In this document: piece after piece, positions 1 to 8,119 of the stretch
Numbering within the stretch: position 1 is the stretch's first letter
Layout: the number at the start of each line of letters is the position of its first letter
Source: Bacteroidota bacterium
Lineage (GTDB): Bacteria > Bacteroidota > Bacteroidia > Chitinophagales > Chitinophagaceae
Assembly (NCBI GenBank): GCA_947441205.1
Contig: CANETM010000050.1
Span: 1-9,538 of the forward strand
Direction: 5' to 3'
DNA: 9,538 bases
Notes under the pieces: model-generated
Databases searched by the model: none
The model's input: the letters and a program-made list of their open reading frames with translations, nothing else
What the model was told of the DNA's origin: nothing
Translations under genes and position numbers: made by a program

Positions 1-1206
1 GGCAGGCAGAATACCTCCAAACAATAAACTAAAGTCAGATGTTGCTATTAAATTACTTTTGAAAGGAGTATTTAAATTATTCTCAATAAAATAAGCTTGT
101 GAAGAAACGCCGTCAACCCAACACTCACCGAAAGTAAATATTTTAGGATATTCATCAAGTAATGACTTGTTAATTCGATTCATTACTTCAACATTACAAT
201 ATTTATAAGTATCTACTCTAAAGGCGTCAATACCAAAAGTTTCTACCGACCATATAGCATTTTGTGTTAGGTATTTTTCAACAAAAACATTTTCGTGATT
301 TATGTCGGGCATTTCAGTCGTAAACCATCCATTAATCATTTTTTCTTCATCTGATTTCGAATGATAAGGATCAAATAAAACTTGTTCCCTGTAATGAGTT
401 TGTGTATAGGTTGGCCATTGGTGTAACCAGTCCTGCGAAGGAGCGTCCTGTACTAAAAAATGAAACCTTCCAAAATGATTATAAACAATATCCTGAATAA
501 GCTTCATTCCGTTATTGTGTATACTATCGCTCAATGTCAAATAGGCTTTATCGCCTCCAAATCTTTTCTCAATTTTATAATTATTAGTAGCAGCATACCC
601 ATGTTCGGTTCTGTCCGGCATATCATTTTCAACTACAGGTGTCATCCATAAGGTGGTAACACCTAACTGTTGAAAATAATTTATATGATTGGTAACACCT
701 TGTAAATCTCCACCGTGTCTTAAAAATATGGAATCTCTATTTAATGATTGGTCTTTCAAACCTGCTACCCTATCATTACTTGGATCACCGTTACTAAATC
801 TATCTGGCATTAAAAAATAAACTAAATCGCTTGCATCTAACCCTTGCGCAAATTGTTTTCCTAACCCTATTCTCCTCGCTTTCAACTGCCAATTGACATT
901 TATTTTTTTACCCTCTGATTCAATATTGAAAATAACATTGCCCGGCTTTGCGGTTTCACTAATTACCAAATCAGCAGCGATATAATGTCCGTTGCTGAAA
1001 TGATGTATTTTTTTCAACTGAACACCTGGATATTGAATTTTCAAAGTTGCATTTGAAAAATTTTCATTAGTTGCTCTAATTAAAACCTGCACCTGTTTGT
1101 TTTTCATGTTAACAAACCAATTAGTTGGATAAAACTCAACTGCTTGCGCACTAATTGTGTTACACATGAATATAAAACCAACCCATGCCAATATTACTTT
1201 TTTCAT
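1..1206 (-). CDS. Secreted GH13 alpha-glucan hydrolase (cyclomaltodextrinase/neopullulanase type), 3' end cut by window edge
   Basis: The first 402 residues of a glycoside hydrolase family 13 enzyme, read in frame to base 1 with no stop. Residues 1-20 form a signal peptide (MKK, hydrophobic core, TISA before Gln21) without a lipobox Cys, so the enzyme is probably periplasmic or exported. Residues about 22-110 fit the beta-sandwich cyclomaltodextrinase N-terminal domain. The barrel begins near LVYFLMPDRFSNGD (128-141), followed by HGGDLQGV (164-171). GH13 region I is DIVYNH (239-244). Region II is FGIDAFRVDTY (324-334), with nucleophile Asp332. Region III is FTFGECW (357-363), with acid/base Glu361. 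Region IV and the C-terminal domain lie outside the window. By family it should cleave alpha-1,4 links in maltodextrins, cyclodextrins or pullulan; exact specificity cannot be read. It starts 11 bases after the MFS transporter gene and is probably last of the four operon genes visible here. The usual Asp of the TDxY strand motif is Asn207 or Asn208 here, a minor deviation. Confidence 0.93.
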   Translation of the reverse strand, partial: MKKVILAWVGFIFMCNTISAQAVEFYPTNWFVNMKNKQVQVLIRATNENFSNATLKIQYPGVQLKKIHHFSNGHYIAADLVISETAKPGNVIFNIESEGKKINVNWQLKARRIGLGKQFAQGLDASDLVYFLMPDRFSNGDPSNDRVAGLKDQSLNRDSIFLRHGGDLQGVTNHINYFQQLGVTTLWMTPVVENDMPDRTEHGYAATNNYKIEKRFGGDKAYLTLSDSIHNNGMKLIQDIVYNHFGRFHFLVQDAPSQDWLHQWPTYTQTHYREQVLFDPYHSKSDEEKMINGWFTTEMPDINHENVFVEKYLTQNAIWSVETFGIDAFRVDTYKYCNVEVMNRINKSLLDEYPKIFTFGECWVDGVSSQAYFIENNLNTPFKSNLIATSDFSLLFGGILPA

Positions 1207-1217
1207 AAATCTATTTC

Positions 1218-2558
1218 TTATACTGTACTAGTTTCCTTATTGTTATTTTCTTCTTTAATAATTACTACACAAATGATACTTGCTAATATTAATAAGCCTC
1301 CCCCTATTTGTACGGCCATTAATCGGTCATTATGTAAATATGTTGACATTATTTTTCCAAAAAATAGGGAGGCGATAATTTCAGGCAATACAATAAAGAA
1401 ATTAAATATACCCATATAAATTCCCATTTTTTGTTCAGGAATAAACCCAGCTAGCATCGAATAAGGCATTGACAAAATAGAAGCCCATGCAATTCCAACA
1501 AGCCCCATACTTAAATACAAAAAGTTAACATTTTGAACATAGTAAACCGATATTAAACCAATACCGCCTAATAAAAGGCACATGGCATGGGTATACTTTT
1601 TACCTAATTTGCCTACCCAAAATGATAAGGTAAAGGAAAATCCAAAAGTAACTAAGTTTAAAATGGCCGAAGTAGTATTTGCATGTTCAAGCCCCATTGT
1701 ATATGCATTACTATTTGAAATAGGATCGCCATGAAATAATTGTGAAGCCACGCCTGTACTATAATAAAACCACATTAAAAATAAACCTGGCCAGGTAATA
1801 AAATTAACTAAAGCCAATCGCTTCATTTGAATTGGCATATTTTTTATAGAGTCAACAATTTCAGTTACAATAGATGATTTAGGTTCATCCTTATCGGCTA
1901 AATCATTGCTTGCTGAAGGAGGGTACTCTTTACTTCTTAATATAGTATACATCACTGCAGCAAAAAATACGGCAGCTCCAATGTAAAATGATAGTAAAAT
2001 GTTTTGCGGAATCGTACCATTAATTTTTTCTCTTGATACACCAAACCAATTAACTAATAATTGTGGTAAATATCCTGCAATAAATGACGCCAAGCCTATA
2101 AACATGCTTTGCATTGAGAATCCAAATGATCTTTGTTTTTCATCTAAATTATCCGCAACAAAGGCCCTGAATGGCTCCATGGTAACATTAATACTTGAGT
2201 CTAAAATCCATAATACCCCAGCTGCCATCCATACACTTGATGAGTTAGGCATAACAAACAATAAAGCCGAACTCAATATGGCACCTATCAAAAAGAAAGG
2301 ACGACGGCGACCCAGTTTTGGATGCCAAGTTCTATCACTCCAATATCCAATAATGGGTTGTATGATTAATCCAGTCATGGGAGCAGCTAACCATAAGCCT
2401 GGAATTTCCTCAGGTGATGCACCAAGGAATTCATAAATGGCACTCATATTACCCATTTGCAAACTCCACCCAAACTGAATTCCAAAAAAGCCAAAACACA
2501 TATTCCAAATTTGCCAAAAACTTAATTTCTTTTTCTCTCCAATATATGCTGTATTCAT
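1218..2558 (-). CDS. MFS sugar transporter, GPH/SLC45 (sucrose/maltose transporter-like) family
   Basis: A 446-residue inner-membrane protein with about 12 predicted helices in two halves, joined by a charged cytoplasmic loop near residues 208-245. The loop after helix 2 carries GYWSDRT then LGRRRPFF (71-77, 82-89). This is the form of MFS motif A typical of SLC45, plant sucrose carriers and bacterial maltose carriers. MEPFRAFVAD (127-136) in helix 4 and the following loop is another mark of the group. Known relatives are mostly proton-coupled carriers for sucrose, maltose or glucose. Maltose or short maltodextrins are the likely substrates here because the next gene encodes a secreted GH13 hydrolase and the two genes upstream make glycogen. 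That substrate is an inference. The gene lies 9 bases after glgC and 11 bases before the GH13 gene, so it is almost surely cotranscribed. No Shine-Dalgarno is visible, as is usual in Bacteroidota. Length is normal. Confidence 0.9.
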   Translation of the reverse strand: MNTAYIGEKKKLSFWQIWNMCFGFFGIQFGWSLQMGNMSAIYEFLGASPEEIPGLWLAAPMTGLIIQPIIGYWSDRTWHPKLGRRRPFFLIGAILSSALLFVMPNSSSVWMAAGVLWILDSSINVTMEPFRAFVADNLDEKQRSFGFSMQSMFIGLASFIAGYLPQLLVNWFGVSREKINGTIPQNILLSFYIGAAVFFAAVMYTILRSKEYPPSASNDLADKDEPKSSIVTEIVDSIKNMPIQMKRLALVNFITWPGLFLMWFYYSTGVASQLFHGDPISNSNAYTMGLEHANTTSAILNLVTFGFSFTLSFWVGKLGKKYTHAMCLLLGGIGLISVYYVQNVNFLYLSMGLVGIAWASILSMPYSMLAGFIPEQKMGIYMGIFNFFIVLPEIIASLFFGKIMSTYLHNDRLMAVQIGGGLLILASIICVVIIKEENNNKETSTV

Positions 2559-2567
2559 ATTAGTATT

Positions 2568-3851
2568 TTAAATTACAAATCCATTTGGTATTATTGCACC
2601 ATTTTTTACAACAACGATACCATCTTTAATCGTGTATAAAGGATGATCAGCTTTTTCTAAATGTGGCCCACCCTTTATCGAAACATCATTGCCAATGGAA
2701 CAATTTTTATCTACAATGGCATCTTCAATAATACACCTTTCTCCAATTCCTAAAATAGGTTGGCCAATATTATTTTTCGCTTGAATTTGTTCAATAGTTT
2801 CATAGTAGTCACACCCCATGATATAAGCGTTTTTTATAACGGTACCGGCACCAATCCTTGTTCTTATTCCAATAACTGATTTTGTTATGGATTCAGCATG
2901 AATGATTGAACCTTCCGCTACAATGGCCTGATTAATTTGTGTACCGCTAATTTTTGCTGGCGGTAACATTCTTGCCCTTGTATAAACAGTTTGAGTACTA
3001 TCAAATAAATTAAAAGGCGGCATTTCATTAGTTAAAGCAATATTAGCTTCAAAGAAAGAATATATATTTCCAATATCAGTCCAATATCCATCATATTGAT
3101 AACTAATTACTTTGTAATGAGCGATGGAATCTGGAATAATTTCTTTTCCAAAATCAGTTGCATTTGCATGAACTTCGTTTAATAATTTATATAGAATATC
3201 TTTATTAAATACATATATACCCATGGAAGCTAAATAGTTTCTTCCTTGGGCTTTCATAGCATCCCCAGTATCACTTACCCATTCTGGCAATACCTCTTTA
3301 TTAGGCTTTTCAATAAATGAAGTAATTACATTTTCATCATTTGATTTTAGTATGCCAAATTCAGGTGCTTCTCTATCACCAACAGGAATTGTAGCAATCG
3401 TTAATGCAGCACCACTTTTTCTATGCTCATCAATCATTTTACTAAAATCCATTTGGTATAATTGATCTCCACTTAAAATTAAAACATACTCAAAATCCAA
3501 TTTATCTAAATGCCTAAGCGATTGTCTAACTGCATCCGCAGTACCTTGAAACCAACCTGGATTATCAGGGGTTTGTTCGGCAGCAAGTATATCAACAAAT
3601 CCTGAACTAAATGCACTAAAATGATACGTGTTTTTTATGTGCTGATTTAAAGAAGCCGAATTAAATTGTGTTAAAACAAAAATTCGGTTCAAATTACTAT
3701 TTATACAATTACTAATTGGGATATCGACAAGTCGATATTTACCAGCAATTGGAACTGCAGGCTTTGATCTCCTGGCCGTCAATGGGGATAGTCTTGAGCC
3801 AGCACCACCTCCTAAAATAATTGAAACTGTTTCTTTAGCATAAATTGCCAT
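2568..3851 (-). CDS. glgC: Glucose-1-phosphate adenylyltransferase (ADP-glucose pyrophosphorylase)
   Basis: A 427-residue cytosolic enzyme making ADP-glucose and pyrophosphate from ATP and glucose 1-phosphate, the committed step of bacterial glycogen synthesis. The nucleotidyltransferase domain opens with ILGGGAGSRLSPLT (12-25), the pyrophosphorylase signature, then KPAVPIAGKYRLVDIP (30-45). GTADAVRQ (103-110) and SGDQLYQMDF (127-136, catalytic Asp129 by family comparison) follow. SFIEKP (178-183) holds the sugar-phosphate lysine (Lys182). From about residue 305 to the end, hexapeptide-like repeats (VAEGSII, IGAGTVI, SIGNDVSI) form the left-handed beta-helix seen in GlgC. Lys38 lies where E. 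coli GlgC has Lys39, a fructose-1,6-bisphosphate activator residue, so allosteric control is plausible but not shown. Length is typical of bacterial GlgC. It follows glgA by 18 bases and precedes the transporter gene by 9, with no terminator or promoter visible between. Confidence 0.97.
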   Translation of the reverse strand: MAIYAKETVSIILGGGAGSRLSPLTARRSKPAVPIAGKYRLVDIPISNCINSNLNRIFVLTQFNSASLNQHIKNTYHFSAFSSGFVDILAAEQTPDNPGWFQGTADAVRQSLRHLDKLDFEYVLILSGDQLYQMDFSKMIDEHRKSGAALTIATIPVGDREAPEFGILKSNDENVITSFIEKPNKEVLPEWVSDTGDAMKAQGRNYLASMGIYVFNKDILYKLLNEVHANATDFGKEIIPDSIAHYKVISYQYDGYWTDIGNIYSFFEANIALTNEMPPFNLFDSTQTVYTRARMLPPAKISGTQINQAIVAEGSIIHAESITKSVIGIRTRIGAGTVIKNAYIMGCDYYETIEQIQAKNNIGQPILGIGERCIIEDAIVDKNCSIGNDVSIKGGPHLEKADHPLYTIKDGIVVVKNGAIIPNGFVI

Positions 3852-3869
3852 GAGACATTATTTTAAAAA

Positions 3870-5285
3870 TTAAATAATTGATTTATAAACATTTTCGTAA
3901 GCCTTTACCACTGATTCCCAACTATGATCTATTTCCATACATTTGGTTACCAATTTTTTCATATGATCTTTATTTTTAAATAAAGAAATTACTCTTTCAA
4001 TTGAATAAACAATATCATTTTCGTTGGCATGTAAAAAACGAATACCAAAACCATTTTCATCCCCTATATCAGAAACCGTATCATGCAAGCCACCTGTATC
4101 TCTAACTATTGGAATAGTTCCATATCGTAATGAATACATTTGATTCAATCCACATGGTTCAACTCTACTTGGCATTAATAAAAAGTCAGCAGCAGCATAA
4201 GCTTCATGACCTACTTTTTCATCATAACCAATAAAGGTATTATACGCACCAGGGTACAACTGAACTAAATAATTTAAAGCTGACTCAACTGAAGTGTCTC
4301 CCGAACCAATGATTAAAAAATTAGCACCACAATTAGTTTTATCTAAAGCATGTTGAATTGCACCTGGTAAAACATCGGCTGCTTTTTCGCCTACCAATCT
4401 TCCAATAAAAATGATTAATGGCTTTTCAACATCTAAATTAAATCGACTACAAATAGCATCTTTATTTTTTCTTTTACCATCCGATACGCTTGTTAAATTG
4501 TAATGAAATGGTATCATGGGATCTGTTGCTGGATTCCATACATCTGCATCTATACCATTTAAAATACCAATGCACTTCCCTTTTTCAATTTCAAATAATT
4601 TTTCTAGCCCATTTGAATGTAATACTAACTCACTCATATAAGTTGGACTAACAGTCGTAACCTTGTCTGCACATTTTACGCCTGCAGCTAATGGGTTGAT
4701 ACTATTATTCCATTCAAGTAAACCTTTTTTCCAATTATCCCATTTTGGGATTAAGATACTTTTATCCCAACCCATTGAGCCATGATATTGGGCATTATGA
4801 ATTGTTAAAACAGTTTTGATGTTTTGTAATTGTTGGTAATCGTAGCAATGCTTCATCATAAATGGAATAAGTCCAGCTTGATGATCATGACAATGAACTA
4901 TATCAGGCTGTTTAGCCCAGTGTTTTAACCAATTTAAAGTGGCTATTTGAAATCCTATGAAACGATCATTGTCATCGGTATACCCATATATTTTTGGTCT
5001 ATCTAATAAGCCATTAATATCAACTAAGTATAAATCAAATCCAAGTTCATTGGTTTTTAATTTTATAATAGTGTAATTAAAAAACCAATCTCCTAAATTA
5101 GCATTCCCTTTGAAATGAACCTCCCATTCGTTTTTTTCAAGAAACTTTGTTTTATACATGGGCATGACAACACATGCCTCTTCACCTATTTGATTTTGAT
5201 ATTTTGGTAATGCTCCTACCACATCTGCCAATCCACCGGCTTTTGCCATTGGGTAACACTCAGCACTTATATGAACAATAACCAT
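3870..5285 (-). CDS. glgA: Glycogen synthase (GT5, starch synthase-like)
   Basis: A 471-residue cytosolic glycosyltransferase that adds glucosyl units from a nucleotide sugar, presumably the ADP-glucose made by the next gene, to the non-reducing ends of alpha-1,4-glucan. The N-terminal Rossmann domain starts with HISAECYPMAKAGGLADVVG (5-24), the GT5 KxGGL signature with Lys15. HCHDHQAGL (131-139) and TVSPTYMSEL (211-220) follow. The C-terminal Rossmann domain holds FIGRLVGEKAAD (293-304; Arg296 and Lys301 fit the phosphate-binding pair) and PSRVEPCGLNQMYSLRYGT (372-390), with Glu376 in the conserved GT5 position. Length matches E. coli GlgA. It is the first gene of the minus-strand operon. 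The ATG at 5285 is chosen because the GT5 N-terminus (VIVHISAECYP) begins at once. The upstream region is shared with the divergent sugar transporter, so the two units may be controlled together. No branching enzyme is visible in this window. Confidence 0.97.
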   Translation of the reverse strand: MVIVHISAECYPMAKAGGLADVVGALPKYQNQIGEEACVVMPMYKTKFLEKNEWEVHFKGNANLGDWFFNYTIIKLKTNELGFDLYLVDINGLLDRPKIYGYTDDNDRFIGFQIATLNWLKHWAKQPDIVHCHDHQAGLIPFMMKHCYDYQQLQNIKTVLTIHNAQYHGSMGWDKSILIPKWDNWKKGLLEWNNSINPLAAGVKCADKVTTVSPTYMSELVLHSNGLEKLFEIEKGKCIGILNGIDADVWNPATDPMIPFHYNLTSVSDGKRKNKDAICSRFNLDVEKPLIIFIGRLVGEKAADVLPGAIQHALDKTNCGANFLIIGSGDTSVESALNYLVQLYPGAYNTFIGYDEKVGHEAYAAADFLLMPSRVEPCGLNQMYSLRYGTIPIVRDTGGLHDTVSDIGDENGFGIRFLHANENDIVYSIERVISLFKNKDHMKKLVTKCMEIDHSWESVVKAYENVYKSII

Positions 5286-5304
5286 TTGAATGAAATATTA
5301 GATT

Positions 5305-5335
5305 TAAATTTACAATTTTGTCCTTACATTACCAA
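5305..5335 (-). promoter_or_regulatory. Candidate promoter for the glgA operon
   Basis: On the minus strand a TTG (5335-5333) is followed after 20 bases by TAAATTTA (5312-5305), one base off the Bacteroidota -7 consensus TAnnTTTG. The element ends 19 bases before the glgA ATG. Placement and spacing fit, but the sequence is AT-rich and chance matches are likely. Confidence 0.35.
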
Positions 5336-5358
5336 TCTGCTTTTATTATATATAGAAA

Positions 5359-5390
5359 TTGAATTTTTTATCCATTTTTTAGTATTTTAC
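5359..5390 (+). promoter_or_regulatory. Weak candidate promoter for the sugar transporter-kinase operon
   Basis: TTG (5359-5361) is followed after 21 bases by TATTTTAC (5383-5390), which matches TAnnTTTG at four of its six fixed positions. No better match is seen on the plus strand in the 145-base gap. An imperfect palindrome GCTATCGATTGC (5391-5402) directly follows, near where transcription would start, and could be an operator. The leader would be about 30 bases. Confidence 0.25.
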
Positions 5391-5430
5391 GCTATCGATT
5401 GCTTCTTAAACTTTTAAACTAACGAATGTT

Positions 5431-7119
5431 ATGAGCCAAACCAAACAGCCCACTAATACTGGTGCGCTTTCTACCCTCATTGTAGTATTTTTTTTCTGGG
5501 GTTTTATTGCTTCAAGTAATAGCGTATTTATTCCGTTTTGTAAACACAAATTTAATTTAGACCAATTCCAAAGTCAATTAGTTGATTTCGCTTTTTATTT
5601 AGCATACTACATTGGCGCATTGGGATTATTCGCATATGGTGCATTTGGCGGAAAAGACTTAGTTGGTAAATGGGGCTATAAAAAAAGTATTGTATATGGC
5701 TTACTATTTTCAGCAATAGGTGCTGCAGCTATGATTATAGCAGTTAATGCCAATACTTTTACAGGCATGTTGGTTGGATTGTTTATTGTAGCACTAGGAT
5801 TTTCCTTACAACAAACAGCAGCTCAACCATTCGCAATTGCCTTAGGGGATGAAAGTACCGGAGCGAGCAGGGTTAACTTAGCTGGCGGGGTCAATTCATT
5901 TGGTACTACAATAGGTCCAATTGTTGTTGCTTTTGCTTTATTTGGAACAGCTGCAGCGATTACCGATGAACAAATTGCGGCTTTAAGCTTAAGTAAAGTA
6001 GTCATATTATATAGCGCTGCTGGTTGCTTATTCCTAGCAGCAGCTGCTTTATTTCACTTTTCTACAAAAGTTCCTGCAGGCATTAATGAAGAAAAAATCG
6101 AACCTGCCAATAAAGCATTGTATTTATTGCTTATTATGACTGGGGTTTTAGTATTTATGTTTGTGCCTATTTTTAACAGTTATAAAATTGATCCAAGCAC
6201 CTTAACTGATGCTACAAAATTAGAACTTGAGACAACTAGACTAAAATGGCTTTTTGGTGCATTAGCTACCGTAATAGTTGGTTTATTATTTGCTAATTTC
6301 TCAGCTCAAAAAAATGAAAACGGTTGGGGTGCTATGAAATATCCTCAATTGGTTTTAGGTATGCTTGCCTTGTTTGTATATGTAGGAGTTGAAGTAGCTA
6401 TTGGTTCTAACCTTGGTGAATTATTAAAGCAAGAAGCATTTGGAAGTATCCCATCTTCAAAAATTGCTCCCTATATTTCAATGTATTGGGGAAGTATGAT
6501 GATTGGCCGATGGGCTGGTGCTATTTCAGCATTTGAATTTAAAAGTAAAACAAACCAAATTCTAACAGTTATCGTTCCTTTAGTTGCATTTGGTATTGTT
6601 ATTGGCGTAAATGGAATTGCTCAATATGATATGAGTCCATTATACCTATATATAGTTTGTATTTTCATTCAAATTGGCGCATTTTTCTTAAGCAATGACA
6701 AACCAGCTAAGACATTATTGATATTTAGCGTCATAGGTGTGGTAGCTATGTTAATTGGAATTTTCAACACAGGCAATATTGCTATTTATGCATTTTTAAC
6801 AGGTGGTATAGCTTGTTCAATTATGTGGCCATCTATTTTTGCATTATCAGTAGCAGGACTTGGAAAATATACTACACAAGGTGCTGCATTTTTAATTATG
6901 ATGATTTTAGGTGGTGGTATCATCCCTCCTATTCAAGGTAAAATGTCAGACTTCCTTCAGTCATCACATTTAGATCAACCAGGTTATGGTATTCACCAAT
7001 CATTTTGGGTGCCTTTATTATGTTTTGCTTACATAGTAGTTTTTGCAATTGCCGTAAAAGGTATTTTAAAGAAACAAGGAATTAACTACGAAGAAACTGA
7101 AGCAAAAGGAGGACACTAG
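5431..7119 (+). CDS. FHS-family MFS sugar transporter (FucP/GluP-like), enlarged
   Basis: A 562-residue inner-membrane sugar transporter. The FHS signature is FFFWGFIASSN with VFIPF (20-36) in helix 1. Other family marks are QQTAAQPF (127-134) in helix 4, GVEVAIGSNLGE (319-330) in the first helix of the C-half, YWGSMMIGRWAG (352-363), and IMWPSIFALS with GGGIIPPIQGK (464-473, 494-504). Relatives carry fucose, glucose, galactose or N-acetylglucosamine. Glucose is inferred because a sugar kinase gene follows 49 bases downstream. Typical members have 410-440 residues and 12 helices. Here two extra stretches, about 220-303 and 371-425, each hold two strongly hydrophobic segments (230-249 and 273-290; 376-396 and 402-420), suggesting about 16 helices. 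The FucP acidic residues Asp46 and Glu135 align by eye with Ser31 and Gln128. No signal peptide or Shine-Dalgarno is visible. The ATG at 5431 gives the short hydrophilic N-terminus usual for the family. Confidence 0.9.
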   Translation: MSQTKQPTNTGALSTLIVVFFFWGFIASSNSVFIPFCKHKFNLDQFQSQLVDFAFYLAYYIGALGLFAYGAFGGKDLVGKWGYKKSIVYGLLFSAIGAAAMIIAVNANTFTGMLVGLFIVALGFSLQQTAAQPFAIALGDESTGASRVNLAGGVNSFGTTIGPIVVAFALFGTAAAITDEQIAALSLSKVVILYSAAGCLFLAAAALFHFSTKVPAGINEEKIEPANKALYLLLIMTGVLVFMFVPIFNSYKIDPSTLTDATKLELETTRLKWLFGALATVIVGLLFANFSAQKNENGWGAMKYPQLVLGMLALFVYVGVEVAIGSNLGELLKQEAFGSIPSSKIAPYISMYWGSMMIGRWAGAISAFEFKSKTNQILTVIVPLVAFGIVIGVNGIAQYDMSPLYLYIVCIFIQIGAFFLSNDKPAKTLLIFSVIGVVAMLIGIFNTGNIAIYAFLTGGIACSIMWPSIFALSVAGLGKYTTQGAAFLIMMILGGGIIPPIQGKMSDFLQSSHLDQPGYGIHQSFWVPLLCFAYIVVFAIAVKGILKKQGINYEETEAKGGH

Positions 7120-7168
7120 AAAAGATTGATGATGCATATAATAATTAATTAGATTAAACTTAATAGAA

Positions 7169-8119
7169 ATGGATTCATATGTAATTGGTGTAGATATAGG
7201 TGGAACTGGAACCAAATATGGTATTGTTGATAAAGACGGAAACGTACTACATTCAAGTTCTATGTCAACCAACACGCATGAGCAAGTACATACTTATATT
7301 GATGAGCTATATGAAAAGCTTTCTGAATTAATTGAGAAAGTGGGTGGAGTTGGTCGTATAAAAGGTATTGGTGTTGGCGCACCTAATGGAAATATTTATA
7401 CGGGTACGATTGAATACGCTCCTAATTTACCATGGAAAGGAATTATTCCTTTTGCAAAAATGTTACAGGATAAATTTAAACTTCCTGTGAAATTAACCAA
7501 TGACGCAAATGCAGCTGCAGTTGGAGAAATGATGTATGGTGCCGCAAAAGGCATGAAAGATTTTATAATGATAACATTAGGCACAGGTGTGGGTAGTGGT
7601 ATTGTAGCAAATGGACAACTAATATATGGCCACGACGGATTTGCTGGTGAGCTTGGCCATACTATTATTATACCTGATGGAAGATTACATGTAGGCACAG
7701 GAAAAAAAGGTTCATTGGAAAGTTATGCATCTGCTACTGGTGTAACCCAATCAGCAATGGAAATTTTAAGAGACACTAATCGTCCTAGTTTATTAAGAAA
7801 TATTCCTATTGAAAAAATAACATCAAAAGATGTTTTTGAAGCAGCTCAACAGGACGACGAAGTGGCCAAAGAAGTATTTGAATTTACCGGGAAGATATTA
7901 GGCATGTCCTTAGCTAATTTTGTTATGTTCTCAAGTCCAGAAGCAATTATTTTATTTGGCGGATTAACAAAAGCAGGCGACTTGATCCTTAAACCTGCCA
8001 GAGAACATATGGAAGCAAATGTGATTGAAATTTTTGAAAATAAAGTGAAAATTTTATTTAGTCATTTGAAAGAATCCGACGCCGCTATACTTGGTGCATC
8101 CGCATTAATGTGGGAGTAA
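7169..8119 (+). CDS. ROK-family sugar kinase, probably glucokinase
   Basis: A 316-residue cytosolic kinase expected to phosphorylate glucose with ATP to glucose 6-phosphate. The ATP-binding DIGGTGTK is at 9-16. TNDANAAAVGE (110-120) holds the catalytic base Asp112. LGTGVGSGIV (137-146) is the second phosphate-binding loop, and GFAGELGH (157-164) gives Glu161 and His164 of the sugar-binding ExGH motif. Glu184 in SLESYASATGV completes the sugar site. A C-terminal ATPase-fold segment, ILFGGLTKAGD (261-271), is present. Unusually, the zinc motif CxCGxxGCxE is replaced by VGTGKKGSLE (175-184), so all three cysteines are lost while the sugar-contacting residues stay. Sugar specificity is inferred from the transporter gene 49 bases upstream. 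No promoter or terminator is visible in that gap, so the two are probably cotranscribed. The gene ends directly against the stop of the convergent lipA. Another ROK hexokinase specificity, such as mannose or N-acetylglucosamine, remains possible. Confidence 0.9.
   Translation: MDSYVIGVDIGGTGTKYGIVDKDGNVLHSSSMSTNTHEQVHTYIDELYEKLSELIEKVGGVGRIKGIGVGAPNGNIYTGTIEYAPNLPWKGIIPFAKMLQDKFKLPVKLTNDANAAAVGEMMYGAAKGMKDFIMITLGTGVGSGIVANGQLIYGHDGFAGELGHTIIIPDGRLHVGTGKKGSLESYASATGVTQSAMEILRDTNRPSLLRNIPIEKITSKDVFEAAQQDDEVAKEVFEFTGKILGMSLANFVMFSSPEAIILFGGLTKAGDLILKPAREHMEANVIEIFENKVKILFSHLKESDAAILGASALMWE

Noticed and set aside
460..651. 63-codon plus-strand open frame opposite the GH13 gene
   Set aside because: It lies wholly over a well-supported GH13 coding region that contains the catalytic domain, and has no recognisable domain.
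1144..2436. Plus-strand open frames at 1144-1419 and 1999-2436
   Set aside because: Antisense shadows of the GH13 and MFS transporter genes; their proteins look like reversed membrane-protein composition with no family signature.
5406..5419. Direct repeat TTAAAC (5406-5411 and 5414-5419) just before the transporter start
   Set aside because: Short and AT-rich in an AT-rich gap; expected by chance, with no link to a known operator.
5823..6005. Minus-strand open frame within the FHS transporter
   Set aside because: Shadow frame over a conserved membrane region; no start context or motif.
7120..7168. 49-base gap between transporter and kinase, checked for a promoter, terminator or small RNA
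   Set aside because: No TAnnTTTG element, no stable hairpin and no U-run; treated as an operon spacer.
7066..7698. Minus-strand open frames at 7066-7275 and 7396-7698 over the kinase region
   Set aside because: They overlap the end of the transporter, the gap and the ATP- and sugar-binding parts of the ROK kinase, and show no domain of their own.
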